Part shown: positions 19,331 to 28,258 of the stretch, one piece after another
Layout: every line of letters starts with the position of its first letter
Position numbering within the stretch: the first letter of the stretch is position 1
DNA from: Pseudomonas inefficax
GTDB lineage: Bacteria > Pseudomonadota > Gammaproteobacteria > Pseudomonadales > Pseudomonadaceae
Assembly: GCF_900277125.1 (NCBI RefSeq)
Contig: NZ_OPYN01000074.1
Coordinates: 47,645 to 111,644 of the forward strand
Direction: 5' to 3'
DNA: 64,000 nucleotides
Program-made: the position numbers and the translations under genes
Notes under the pieces: model-generated
Database searches by the model: none
Told to the model about the DNA's origin: nothing
The model's input: only the letters and a program-made list of their open reading frames with translations

Positions 19331-20413
19331 ATGTCGGGGGATTGTGCGATGTTGATGTTTGGCGACGTCATTGAAGGTCGCGGGCGCGATAACAATTTCC
19401 TGATCATCAGGCTGCTGGCGGCAACTGCCGTAGTGGTGGGGCATTCCTTTGCGCTCTCCTATCGGGAGTGCCTGAGTTGCACCGACCCTGGGTTGCAGTT
19501 GGGTATGCCGGTGCCCGTTCACAGTTTGGGCGTGGAAGTATTCTTCATGGTCAGCGGTTTCCTGATCGCCGCCAGTGGTGAAAAGAATAGCGCCCGGGAT
19601 TTCTACCTGGCCCGCGCATTGCGGATCTTGCCTGGCTTGCTTGTGTGCCTGCTGCTGATGGCCTTTGTGCTAGGCCCCGTCATTACCTCGTTGCCGCTGA
19701 CCGAATATTTTTCCCAGCGCCAGGTTTACAGGTACGTCTATAGCCCATTGCTGGTTTTCAAGGATGCCCAGTTCCTCTTGCCTGGGGTGAGCTTTACCCC
19801 GCGGCCCTATGGAGATTCGATCAATGGCAGCTTGTGGACCATCCCATTGGAAATGCGCATGTACGTGGTGTTGTGGCTATTGGTGCTGGTGGCCAAGGTA
19901 TGCCGGTGGCCGATGGCGGGGTTGACGCTTGCCGCGTTGGTGATTGCACTGGGGCTGCATACCCTGCATCCAGCCTTTGCGGAGTACCCGTTCAAGCTGG
20001 TGGTGTGCTTCCTGGTCGGGGCGGTGTTCTATTCGTACCGGGCGGTGATCCCGTATAACGGGTGGCTGTTGCTTGCCTGTGTTGCTTTGTTCTTGTTGGC
20101 CAAAGGTGGGCGCCTTGAGGTTTTTGCGTTTGCCGTTCTGACGATGTACGGCACGTTGTATGTAGCATATCGCCCGCAGTTGAAGCTTCCTTCGTTTTTG
20201 GAGGATTACTCGTACGGTATCTACCTGTACGCATTTCCGATCCAGCAAGTGTTGGCGGCGGCGATGCCGTGGGCCGGGCCTTACTGGCTGATGTTGGCTG
20301 CCGTACCGGCATCCTGGTTGGCGGGGTATGTGTCGTGGCAGTTGGTAGAGAAGCCTGCCTTGGCGATGCGCAAGCGCTTTTCCCGAGCGGGTTCCCGGCA
20401 GCAGTTGGCATAG
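19331..20413 (+). CDS. Acyltransferase family 3 membrane protein
   Basis: 360 residues, about ten hydrophobic helices. N-terminal FLIIRLLAATAVVVGHSFAL with the conserved His, GVEVFFMVSGFLIAAS and ARALRILPGLL are the hallmarks of acyltransferase-3 proteins, which O-acetylate sugars of surface polysaccharides in the inner membrane. The start at 19331 is 16 bases after the rpsA terminator; ATG 19349 is an alternative. It lies just outside ihfB, next to the O-antigen locus, so decoration of that polymer is a reasonable inference. It is separated from ihfB by a dense REP block. Confidence 0.85.
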   Translation: MSGDCAMLMFGDVIEGRGRDNNFLIIRLLAATAVVVGHSFALSYRECLSCTDPGLQLGMPVPVHSLGVEVFFMVSGFLIAASGEKNSARDFYLARALRILPGLLVCLLLMAFVLGPVITSLPLTEYFSQRQVYRYVYSPLLVFKDAQFLLPGVSFTPRPYGDSINGSLWTIPLEMRMYVVLWLLVLVAKVCRWPMAGLTLAALVIALGLHTLHPAFAEYPFKLVVCFLVGAVFYSYRAVIPYNGWLLLACVALFLLAKGGRLEVFAFAVLTMYGTLYVAYRPQLKLPSFLEDYSYGIYLYAFPIQQVLAAAMPWAGPYWLMLAAVPASWLAGYVSWQLVEKPALAMRKRFSRAGSRQQLA

Positions 20414-20487
20414 GCGCCTGGCCTCCAACAGCTGGCGTGGCCGCGCACCAGAAGGTGAGCACTGAATTCGCAAGCGGTCCGCGTACC

Positions 20488-21001
20488 CTGTGGGGGCGGC
20501 TTTAGCCGCGAAGAATCCAACGCGATGCATGGCACCGGCTACGCCGGTGTTCGCGGGTGAACCCGCTCCCACATGGTCTGTGCCGGCCGCCAGTACTTGC
20601 ACAGTCCTCTTGTAAACGGCCTTGTGTCGCGAAAAGCCCGCTCCCAACAGGTCGGTACCTGGCTTGAAAGCAGGCAGCATCTCTGCAGGGCCAGCGACCA
20701 GGCCAGATTTGCAAAAGCCTGCACGCCCCCTGTGGTAGCAACTGTCTTGGATATCTCTTCAAGCCAGCACTGGCCCTTGTAGGAGCGGCCTTGTGTCGCG
20801 ATGGGCCGCGCAGCGGCCCCGGCAATCTTTGCTGCGAAGCTGAAAACCTCGGGCCGCTTCGCGCCCCATCGCGACACAAGGCCGCTCCTACAGATATTTG
20901 CACATGGCTTGAGGCCGGCGTGGTCGAGGTGGGAGCAACTGTCTTGCTCAATTTCTAAAGGCTGGTGCGCCCCTGTGGGAGCTGGCTTGCCGGCGATGGG
21001 G
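20488..21001. repeat. Cluster of at least six REP elements
   Basis: Elements of three families occupy this gene-free stretch. An inverted GCGGGTTCACCCGC-type pair lies at 20488-20513 and 20549-20575, with a CACCGGC-TAC-GCCGGTG hairpin between. A decayed single copy lies near 20612-20650. A long inverted pair runs 20779-20892 (TGTAGGAGCGGCCTTGTGTC facing its complement, with GGGCCGCGCAGCGGCCC inner arms). A further single copy, CCCTGTGGGAGCTGGCTTGC, ends near 21001. No coding frame in the stretch looks real. Confidence 0.88.
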
Positions 21002-21003
21002 CC

Positions 21004-21155
21004 AACCCTGCCAACCCCCGCCAGCTAGACCATTCCTGTAAAACTTCAATCTTGAATTTTTTTATTAAGTCAAGAACCACCCTGTTCAAATCCCTCCCAG
21101 CGTGCTACAAACTGGTTAAGCAATGATCTAGCTGCTTGATAACGAAGGGAAAAAT
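21004..21155 (+). promoter_or_regulatory. ihfB upstream region
   Basis: An AT-rich leader (T-tract near 21056-21064) precedes ihfB. A weak promoter candidate has TACAAA at 21106-21111 and TGTTCA at 21083-21088 with 17-base spacing. The ribosome site GAAGGGA lies 6-12 bases before the start. IHF genes are often self-regulated; no convincing IHF consensus site was found by eye. Confidence 0.3.
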
Positions 21156-21458
21156 ATGACGAAGTCGGAGCTGATCGAACGTATTGTCACCCATCAGGGG
21201 CTGCTCTCGTCCAAGGACGTGGAGCTGGCCATCAAGACCATGCTTGAACAGATGTCACAATGCCTTGCCACCGGCGATCGCATCGAGATTCGTGGTTTTG
21301 GCAGCTTCTCGCTGCACTATCGCGCCCCGCGCGTAGGCCGTAACCCGAAGACCGGCCAGTCGGTCAGCCTCGAAGGCAAGTTCGTGCCGCACTTCAAACC
21401 CGGCAAAGAGCTGCGCGACCGGGTCAATGAAGAAGAGCATGATGAGGCCCACACCTGA
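21156..21458 (+). CDS. ihfB: Integration host factor beta subunit
   Basis: 100 residues. [10 protein letters not shown] at the N-terminus, [25 protein letters not shown] for the DNA-bending beta arm with its intercalating proline, and [12 protein letters not shown] near the end identify IhfB (HimD). With IhfA it binds and sharply bends DNA. It follows the REP cluster and is followed within 20 bases by the LapA-domain gene. ihfB/himD marks the left border of the O-antigen locus in P. aeruginosa. Confidence 0.97.
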   Translation: MTKSELIERIVTHQGLLSSKDVELAIKTMLEQMSQCLATGDRIEIRGFGSFSLHYRAPRVGRNPKTGQSVSLEGKFVPHFKPGKELRDRVNEEEHDEAHT

Positions 21459-21477
21459 TTCCACAAGGAGCAATCTG

Positions 21478-21741
21478 ATGCGTAACCTCAAGCGCGCCCT
21501 GGCGGCGGTGTTCGTGCTGCTGTTGGCGGCTGTGGTGCTGTTCTTCGTGCTGGAGAACCAGCAAACCGTCTCGTTGGTCCTGTTCGGTTGGGCTGCCCCG
21601 GCAATGCCGGTCGCCGTCGTGGTCCTTGCCGCCTTGGTCATTGGCCTCGCAGTCGGGCCGCTGCTCGGTGCCTACGGCGTGCAGCGCAGCAAGCGCAAGA
21701 TCAAGGCTTCTGCCCGACAGGCAGCATTGAGCGGTAATTAA
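21478..21741 (+). CDS. LapA-domain (DUF1049) inner-membrane protein
   Basis: 87 residues from ATG 21478, chosen because AAGGAG lies 7 bases before it. Two hydrophobic helices (about residues 9-26 and 42-64) flank the short conserved ENQQTVSLVLFGW motif, with a basic C-terminal tail (RSKRKIKASAR). This is the LapA lipopolysaccharide-assembly domain; in E. coli LapA/LapB adjust LpxC and LPS levels. ihfB and this gene lie together in many gammaproteobacteria. Confidence 0.88.
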   Translation: MRNLKRALAAVFVLLLAAVVLFFVLENQQTVSLVLFGWAAPAMPVAVVVLAALVIGLAVGPLLGAYGVQRSKRKIKASARQAALSGN

Positions 21742-21843
21742 GGACATTTCCTACATCAGTTTCGGAAAGCCTCACCTATGCCAGCACCGGCCGTCATGGA
21801 GTAATAGCGCACTTCATTTTCGGCCAAGGCGAGTGTGCGCAGC

Positions 21844-23274
21844 ATGGAATATCCCGTCCTTTCCCATCACGGTGGCACCCGCGGCGTCACTGGCTCCTGC
21901 CATCAACTGCACCTCGATCCGTCCACCAGCCTGCTGATCGATTGCGGCCTGGAGCAGGGCAGCGATGCCGCGCCAGGCGCAGCATCGGCGCCGCTCGGCT
22001 TCGACGTGCAGGGCATTCAGGCCCTGGTCATCACCCATGTGCATCTCGACCATGTTGGGCGCATCCCGGCGCTGCTGGCTGCCGGCTGCCGTGGCCCAAT
22101 CTTGTGCAGCGAGCCGTCAGCCCAGCTGCTGCCATTGGTGCTGGAAGACGCTTACAAGCTGAGCATCAGCAGCGAACCCGCCCATGTGGCGAGGTATCTG
22201 AAATTCATCCGCGATCTGGTCGTGCCCGTGCCTTTCGAACAGTGGCACACACTGGTCGAGCGCCCCGGTCTCAGCTGCCGCATTCGCCTGCAGCGCGCTG
22301 GCCATCTGTTGGGTTCGGCCTATGTCGAATGCGATGTGCGGCATGAACAAGCCAATACCCGATATGTGTTCTCCGGTGACCTGGGCTCCGGTGGCAACCC
22401 TTTGCTACGACCTTTGCAGCCCCCGGAACGAGCCGATGTGCTGGTACTGGAAAGCACCTACGGCGACCGCCTGCACCCGCCTGCGGGCGACCGTGAGCAG
22501 CGGCTGGAAGCGGCCATCGACCGCGCCCTGGCTGACCAAGGCACACTCCTCATTCCGGCCTTCAGTCTCGGCCGCACTCAGGAGTTGCTGTACGAACTCG
22601 AAGGCATTCTTCATCGGAAGGACTTGCTGAACAAAGCCGGCCCGGCCCCCGATGGCGACCCGCTGGACTGGTCGCAATTGCCCATCATCCTCGACTCGCC
22701 CCTGGCCCAGCGCATTACCTGTGTATATCGGGAGCTGCACGACTACTGGAATGCCGAAGCCCGGGCGCGCCTTGCCGAAGGACGCGACCCGTTGGGTTTC
22801 AGCCAGTTGATCAGCGTGGACACCCACGCCCGCCACCAGCAGGTGGTCAATTATCTGAAGAGCACCGGGCGTCCGGCGATCGTGATTGCAGGTAATGGCA
22901 TGTGCTCGGGTGGGCGCATCGTCAATTACCTCAAGGCCATGTTGGGGGACTCGCGGCACGAGGTGATGTTTGTCGGGTATCAGGCCAAGGGTACGCCGGG
23001 GGCGGTGTTACAGGCCAGTGAAGGGGCAGAAGGGTTTGTGCAGATTGACCTGGATGGGCGGATGTATGAGGTGCGCGCAAAAGTTGTAACCTTGCCGGGT
23101 TACTCTGGTCATGCCGACCAGGCAGAGCTCGTGGCTTTTGCATCGCCGGACCGGGGCGGGGCAGGGCGCGTGGTGCTGGTACACGGTGATAACAATGCCA
23201 AGATGGCTCTGGGTAAGGCCATCGAAGAGAAAATCAAGCAGCAGGGGCGTTCGATCAAAGTCTTCATCCCATGA
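21844..23274 (+). CDS. Metallo-beta-lactamase / beta-CASP ribonuclease-like protein
   Basis: 476 residues from ATG 21844; a GTG at 21835 is also possible. The metal site HVHLDH sits at residues 65-70, with later histidines in RAGHLLGSAYVE and FSGDLG. The beta-CASP insert follows (LIPAFSLGRTQELLYEL, GNGMCSGGRIVNYL), then the RMMBL-like end with PGYSGHADQAEL and VLVHGDN. These features define RNA-processing nucleases of the CPSF-73/YsgA type. The RNA target in Pseudomonas is unknown. It is the last core-type gene before the polysaccharide cluster. Confidence 0.88.
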   Translation: MEYPVLSHHGGTRGVTGSCHQLHLDPSTSLLIDCGLEQGSDAAPGAASAPLGFDVQGIQALVITHVHLDHVGRIPALLAAGCRGPILCSEPSAQLLPLVLEDAYKLSISSEPAHVARYLKFIRDLVVPVPFEQWHTLVERPGLSCRIRLQRAGHLLGSAYVECDVRHEQANTRYVFSGDLGSGGNPLLRPLQPPERADVLVLESTYGDRLHPPAGDREQRLEAAIDRALADQGTLLIPAFSLGRTQELLYELEGILHRKDLLNKAGPAPDGDPLDWSQLPIILDSPLAQRITCVYRELHDYWNAEARARLAEGRDPLGFSQLISVDTHARHQQVVNYLKSTGRPAIVIAGNGMCSGGRIVNYLKAMLGDSRHEVMFVGYQAKGTPGAVLQASEGAEGFVQIDLDGRMYEVRAKVVTLPGYSGHADQAELVAFASPDRGGAGRVVLVHGDNNAKMALGKAIEEKIKQQGRSIKVFIP

Positions 23275-23777
23275 GGGCTATGCCAGCCAAATCTAGAGAG
23301 GGGCAATCTTTTTGTTGCAAACGCGGCACTTCTAAGGGTGTGTAGGTGCATCCGATGGATGGCAGGTTTTCTTTTGCGTTTTGAGGAACTTGCCGAAGCA
23401 AACGGTTGACTTAGCCAACGTGCCGACTCGGGGTTGAAGCGAGCCGCTCAGGATAGTAGCTTGATGGTCGTGATTTCGCATTGGAACGATAACCGATAGC
23501 AAGCTACATATTATAAATGATGGCCAAAGTATGGCTAAGGGCGGGTGGCTACAATAACATGCGCCAGCACCGGAGCGTGATTGGGGCAATGATCGTGGGG
23601 GGCTTGGCTTCTGGTATTCCGAATTTTCAGGGGTTGCGGCAGGTCAGTCACCGCGGCGCATAGTCGGTTTCCAGCAGGTCAGCGTTTGCGACTTGTTAAC
23701 GATCATGCATGCCTCCATTAGAGTTCAGGGCACTTCATGCAGCGCCGACATCGCCACACCCAAAAGGATAAGTCAGT
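23275..23777. other. Gene-free junction before the polysaccharide cluster
   Basis: Five hundred bases without a supported gene or REP element. Composition turns AT-richer than on the left. An AT-rich patch (CTACATATTATAAATG near 23504-23519) might hold a promoter but no paired -35 box is convincing. A JUMPStart/ops element (GGCGGTAG) was looked for and not found. Confidence 0.5.
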
Positions 23778-25037
23778 GTGACGCAAACACCTTTGAAAAT
23801 TGCTGTGGTCAGCCAGTATTTTTTTCCTGAGAACTTTATCATCAACGATATCGTTCGGGAGTTGAGTGCGCTGGGTGTGCATGTTGAAGTTTTTACCGGC
23901 AAACCTAACTATCCAAGTGGTGAGGTTTTCCCAGGTTATACTGCCCATGATGCGGTTGAAGATCGCTTTGCTGGAACGATAGCTGTTCATCGAGCGCCCC
24001 TGCGGCCGCGCAAGAAAGGTGGGGCGAAAAACCTGATCCTCAATTATTTTTCATTCGTGGCCAACGGCGTCAGGTACTTCACACGCCATGCAAAGCGAGG
24101 CCAGTTTGATGCCTACTTCGTGTTTGCTCCATCGCCTGTCATTTCTGTAATTCCCGCACTCGCCATGAAACGCGCCCACCGTGCGCCTGTGTTTCTATGG
24201 GTACAGGACTTGTGGCCGGAAAGCCTTGCGGCCACCGGCTTCATTCGCAACAAGTTCCTATTGTCGATCGTCGGCTTGCTGGTGCGCGGCCTTTATTGGG
24301 CCGTGGATGTATTGCTGGTACAGTCACAGGCGTTCATTGACCCGGTCAAGCGCTACGCGCGTGCCGACAAGATCAATTACTACCCCAACTCTTACCTGCA
24401 ACAGGATGATTCCGGCGAAATCTGCAAATTGCCTGAGTCGTTGACTGCCGTGTTGCGTAGTCACTTCTGCGTAGTGTTCGCCGGCAATTTGGGTAGCGCG
24501 CAAGGGCTGGCCACCATCGTCGAAGCTGCGCGGGTACTGCACGCCGAGCAATCGCAAGCCCTTATCGTGATGGTCGGCACCGGCAGCAAAGCCGACTGGC
24601 TGGCAGAGCAGAAATGCAAATGGGGCCTGGACAACCTGATCATTGCTGGCGCCTACCCTCGTACGGCGATGGCCGAACTGTTCGAGCTCAGTGCCGCATT
24701 GCTGGTTACACTCAAGCGAGATGAGATTTTCAGTTGTACCATTCCGAGTAAGGTGCAGGCCTACTTGGCAGCGGGTAGGCCGATAATTGGCAGCCTGGAT
24801 GGTGAAGGTGCCCGCGTCATCAACGACGCTGCTGCCGGTATTACCTGCCCTGCCGAAGACGCGGCCGGGCTTGCAGCGTGCATAAGGTCGATGCTGGCCA
24901 TGCCGCAGACGCAGCGAGAACAGATGGGCACACAGGCAAGGGCTTACTTCTTGAAACACTTCGAACTCAAGGCCCAGTGCAAGGCACTGGTGCGCATGTT
25001 CGAACAACGGATTGAACAGGACAAGGCGACGCAATGA
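23778..25037 (+). CDS. Glycosyltransferase family 4, WbuB-like
   Basis: 419 residues from GTG 23778, after AAAGGATAA. The N-terminus KIAVVSQYFFPENFIINDIV and the PNYPSG motif are typical of WbuB-type transferases, which add L-FucNAc or a related 2-acetamido-6-deoxy-L-sugar. The GT-B C-terminal half carries VFAGNLGSAQGL and SKVQAYLAAGRPIIGS. It opens the cluster and overlaps the next gene by 4 bases (ATGA); the three genes that follow would make such an L-sugar, which fits. Donor and acceptor are inferred, not shown. Confidence 0.85.
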   Translation: MTQTPLKIAVVSQYFFPENFIINDIVRELSALGVHVEVFTGKPNYPSGEVFPGYTAHDAVEDRFAGTIAVHRAPLRPRKKGGAKNLILNYFSFVANGVRYFTRHAKRGQFDAYFVFAPSPVISVIPALAMKRAHRAPVFLWVQDLWPESLAATGFIRNKFLLSIVGLLVRGLYWAVDVLLVQSQAFIDPVKRYARADKINYYPNSYLQQDDSGEICKLPESLTAVLRSHFCVVFAGNLGSAQGLATIVEAARVLHAEQSQALIVMVGTGSKADWLAEQKCKWGLDNLIIAGAYPRTAMAELFELSAALLVTLKRDEIFSCTIPSKVQAYLAAGRPIIGSLDGEGARVINDAAAGITCPAEDAAGLAACIRSMLAMPQTQREQMGTQARAYFLKHFELKAQCKALVRMFEQRIEQDKATQ

Positions 25038-25894
25038 ACATATTGGTACTGGGTGTCTCGGGCATGCTGGGCAACGCCGTCTTCCGGTATTTCTCGGCCA
25101 ATTCGCAGCACCGGGTGGTAGGCACGCTGCGCTCGTCGTCCGGGCGCAGGTTCTTCACGCCTGATCAGGCTGAGCATCTATTGTGTGGCGTAGATGTACT
25201 CGATGCTGACGCGCTGATGGCGGCTTTCGCTAAGGCTAAGCCGGATGTGGTGATCAATTGCGTGGGCCTGATCAAGCAACTGGCTGATGCCAAGGACCCG
25301 CTTACTGCACTGCCAATCAACGCCATGCTCCCGCATCGCCTGGCTACGCTCTGCCGCGTGGCTGGCGCGCGCCTGATCCATGTCAGTACCGATTGCGTAT
25401 TTTCGGGTGCCAAGGGCATGTACCGGGAACAGGACGAGTCTGACTGCACCGACTTGTATGGCAAGTCCAAGTATATCGGCGAATTGCACGACCTTGACGA
25501 TGCCGTAACGCTGCGTACGTCCATCATTGGTCACGAATTGCAAAGCAATGCATCGCTGGTCGACTGGTTCCTGTCCCAGCAGGGCAATGTGAAGGGTTTC
25601 ACCAAGGCGGTTTTCTCGGGGCTGCCAACCGCAGAACTGGCCCGGGTGATGTTGGACTACGTCATTCCCAACCCTGCGCTGAAGGGGCTTTACCACGTTT
25701 CTGCAGAGCCGATCGACAAGTATGAGCTGCTCAGGCAGGTGGCGAAGGTTTACGGCAAGGACATCAATATCGTACCGGACGACAAACTGGTGATCGATCG
25801 TTCGCTGGACTCTTCCCGCTTCCGTGCAGATGCGGGCTACCAGCCACCTTCCTGGCCGGCGCTCATACAATTCATGCACGAGCAGCGTCAATAA
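25034..25894 (+). CDS. RmlD-family UDP-sugar 4-reductase (WbvR/QnlA-like)
   Basis: 286 residues. Extended SDR with the nucleotide motif LGVSGMLGNAVFRY, the STDCVFSG segment and YGKSKYIGE as the YxxxK site. Length and sequence type match RmlD-like reductases, not the longer FnlB/WbjC proteins with a C-terminal cupin. It lies between a WbuB-like transferase and the dehydratase and 2-epimerase genes. It probably reduces the 4-keto intermediate on the way to UDP-L-RhaNAc and then UDP-L-QuiNAc; the L-FucNAc route is the alternative. Confidence 0.8.
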   Translation: MNILVLGVSGMLGNAVFRYFSANSQHRVVGTLRSSSGRRFFTPDQAEHLLCGVDVLDADALMAAFAKAKPDVVINCVGLIKQLADAKDPLTALPINAMLPHRLATLCRVAGARLIHVSTDCVFSGAKGMYREQDESDCTDLYGKSKYIGELHDLDDAVTLRTSIIGHELQSNASLVDWFLSQQGNVKGFTKAVFSGLPTAELARVMLDYVIPNPALKGLYHVSAEPIDKYELLRQVAKVYGKDINIVPDDKLVIDRSLDSSRFRADAGYQPPSWPALIQFMHEQRQ

Positions 25895-25915
25895 CGAATT
25901 ACAAGGAGCGCACAG

Positions 25916-26926
25916 GTGTTCGATAACAAGATTCTGATGATTACCGGTGGTACCGGTTCTTTCGGCAATACGGTACTCAAGCGTTTTCTGAATACCAACG
26001 TCAAGGAAATCCGCGTTTTCAGCCGCGACGAGAAAAAGCAGGAAGACATGCGTATTGCCTTGTCCAACGACAAGGTGAAGTTTTATATCGGCGATGTGCG
26101 TGACTATCAAAGCGTGGCAGAGGCCATGGTCGGGGTGGATTACATCTTCCATGCCGCTGCGTTGAAGCAGGTGCCATCCTGCGAGTTCTATCCGATGGAA
26201 GCCGTGAAGACCAATGTCATCGGTACCGAAAACGTTCTGAACGCGGCCATCGCCAACGGAGTGCAGCGCGTGGTGGTGCTAAGCACTGACAAGGCAGTGT
26301 ACCCGATCAACGCCATGGGCATTTCCAAGGCCATGGCGGAAAAACTGATGGTGGCCAAGTCACGGATGATTCCTCAGCAGGGCCCGGTGATCTGCGCCAC
26401 CCGTTACGGTAACGTCATGGCCTCGCGGGGGTCGGTGATTCCGCTGTTTGTCGATCAGCTCAAGGCCGGCAATGAACTGACCGTGACCGACCCGAACATG
26501 ACGCGCTTCCTGATGTCGCTGGAGGACTCGGTGGACCTGGTGCTGCATGCCTTCGAGAACGCCCAGCAGGGTGACATTTTCGTGCAGAAGGCGCCGGCCT
26601 CTACCGTGCAGGAGTTGGCAGAAGCGCTGCGCCAGTTGTTCAAGCGGGAAAACCCGATCAAGGTGATTGGGACCCGCCATGGCGAAAAGCTCTACGAATC
26701 CCTTATTTCCCGCGAGGAAATGGCCAAGGCCGACGACATGGGCCGTTACTACCGGATCCCGGCCGACAACCGCGACCTGAACTACAAAAAATACTTTGTC
26801 GAAGGCGAACAGCATATCTCCGAGCTGGATGACTACACCTCCCACAATACCGAGCGGCTCGACATCGATGGCATCAAGGCCCTGCTGCTGAAACTCGACT
26901 ATATCCAGGAACAACTCAATGCTTAA
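25916..26926 (+). CDS. UDP-GlcNAc 4,6-dehydratase/5-epimerase (WbjB/FnlA family)
   Basis: 336 residues from GTG 25916, preceded by AAGGAG. The N-terminus MITGGTGSFGNTVLKRFL, RVFSRDEKKQEDMR, HAAALKQVPSCEF and VLSTDKAVYPINAMGISKAMAEK identify the soluble CapD/WbjB/FnlA family. The SDR catalytic tyrosine is Met here (MGISK), as is normal for WbpM/WbjB-type enzymes. It converts UDP-GlcNAc to the UDP-2-acetamido-2,6-dideoxy-L-4-hexulose precursor of L-FucNAc or L-QuiNAc. The stop overlaps the next gene by 8 bases. Confidence 0.9.
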   Translation: MFDNKILMITGGTGSFGNTVLKRFLNTNVKEIRVFSRDEKKQEDMRIALSNDKVKFYIGDVRDYQSVAEAMVGVDYIFHAAALKQVPSCEFYPMEAVKTNVIGTENVLNAAIANGVQRVVVLSTDKAVYPINAMGISKAMAEKLMVAKSRMIPQQGPVICATRYGNVMASRGSVIPLFVDQLKAGNELTVTDPNMTRFLMSLEDSVDLVLHAFENAQQGDIFVQKAPASTVQELAEALRQLFKRENPIKVIGTRHGEKLYESLISREEMAKADDMGRYYRIPADNRDLNYKKYFVEGEQHISELDDYTSHNTERLDIDGIKALLLKLDYIQEQLNA

Positions 26927-28043
26927 GGTCATGACCCTGGTCGGCACCCGGCCTGAACTGATCAAGATGAGCCGCGTCATCGCTGAACTCGACGAGCAGG
27001 CCAACCATGTACTGGTGCATTCCGGCCAGAACTACGATTACGAGCTCAACCAGGTGTTCTTCGATGATCTGGGCATTCGCAAGCCGGATCACTTCCTGGG
27101 GGCGGTGGGGAGTACGGCAGCCGGGACTATCGCCGAAGTCATCGCCAAGTCCGATGAAATTTTCGAGCTGGAAAAACCCGACGCCCTGCTGCTGTATGGC
27201 GACACCAACACGTGCCTGGCCGTGATCGCTGCCAAGCGTCGGAAGATCCCTGTGTTCCACATGGAGGCGGGTAACCGCTGCTTCGATCAGCGGGTGCCGG
27301 AAGAGCTGAACCGCAAGGTGCTCGACCACCTCAGCGACATCAATATGGTGCTGACCGAGCATGCCCGGCGCTACCTGCTGGATGAAGGTATTCGCCCGGA
27401 AACCATCATCAAGACCGGTTCGCACATGCAGGAGGTGCTGGACTATTATCGACCTCGGATCGACGCCTCCACGGTGCTGGCGCGCGAGGGGCTGGAGGAG
27501 GGCAAGTACTTCATCGTCAGCACCCACCGTGAAGAGAACGTCGATACGCCCCAGAACCTGCGCGATCTGCTGGCCTCGCTGCGCGCCCTGGCCGATACTT
27601 ATGGCTTCCCGATCATCGTCTCCACCCATCCGCGTACCCGCAAGCGCCTCGAGGACCTGGGCGAAAGCCTGGAGCATCCACTGATTCGCTTCGTCAAACC
27701 TTATGGCCTGCTCGACTATATCCGTCTGCAGATGGGCGCGTTGTGTGTGCTCTCGGACAGCGGCACCATCACCGAAGAGGCTTCGCTGCTGAACTTGCCG
27801 GCGGTCACGATCCGTAACGCCCACGAGCGCCCGGAAGGCATGGATGAAGGCACCTTGATCATGTGTGGACTTACCCCGGACCGAGTGCTGGATGCCGTGC
27901 GCGTGGTGATCAGCCAGCATGACCGTAACCAGCGGGTGATCCCGGTGGTGCAGGATTATCTGGGCGGGCCGGTCTCCAAGCAGGTGGTACGTATCGTGTA
28001 TAGCTATACCGACTACATTAACCGTACGGTCTGGTCCAAGTAA
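26919..28043 (+). CDS. UDP-N-acetyl sugar 2-epimerase (WbjD/FnlC/WbvD family)
   Basis: 374 residues. Non-hydrolysing UDP-GlcNAc 2-epimerase fold: MTLVGTRPELIKMSRVI, the GDTNT loop, HMEAGNRCFDQRVPEELNRK, STHREENVDTPQNL and SDSGTITEEA. The RCFDQRVPEE form of the motif is that of WbjD/FnlC-type enzymes acting on 6-deoxy-L-sugars, which distinguishes it from WecB later in this window. It should carry out the final C-2 epimerisation to UDP-L-FucNAc or UDP-L-QuiNAc. Confidence 0.9.
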   Translation: MLKVMTLVGTRPELIKMSRVIAELDEQANHVLVHSGQNYDYELNQVFFDDLGIRKPDHFLGAVGSTAAGTIAEVIAKSDEIFELEKPDALLLYGDTNTCLAVIAAKRRKIPVFHMEAGNRCFDQRVPEELNRKVLDHLSDINMVLTEHARRYLLDEGIRPETIIKTGSHMQEVLDYYRPRIDASTVLAREGLEEGKYFIVSTHREENVDTPQNLRDLLASLRALADTYGFPIIVSTHPRTRKRLEDLGESLEHPLIRFVKPYGLLDYIRLQMGALCVLSDSGTITEEASLLNLPAVTIRNAHERPEGMDEGTLIMCGLTPDRVLDAVRVVISQHDRNQRVIPVVQDYLGGPVSKQVVRIVYSYTDYINRTVWSK

Positions 28044-28258
28044 CCAGTCCAAGGCTAGTTCCCGTCAATCACGCTAATCGGGGCCGCCTTGTGGGCCATT
28101 GCCGGCAAGCCAGCGTCATTACTGAGCGGAGCTCAAGAATGGCGCGCTTTCTGTGGGAAGCTTGTCGACGAAGGACTGTGCAGCAGCCCTTTTTAGCCAG
28201 CTGACAGGTATCAGCGCTTACTAAACCCCGCCTTGGCTGATGGAGAAGCGAACGGCCT

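Noticed and set aside
23275..23777. JUMPStart/ops (RfaH) element before the O-antigen genes
   Set aside because: No GGCGGTAG-type core was found on either strand of the gap; the same holds upstream of wecB.
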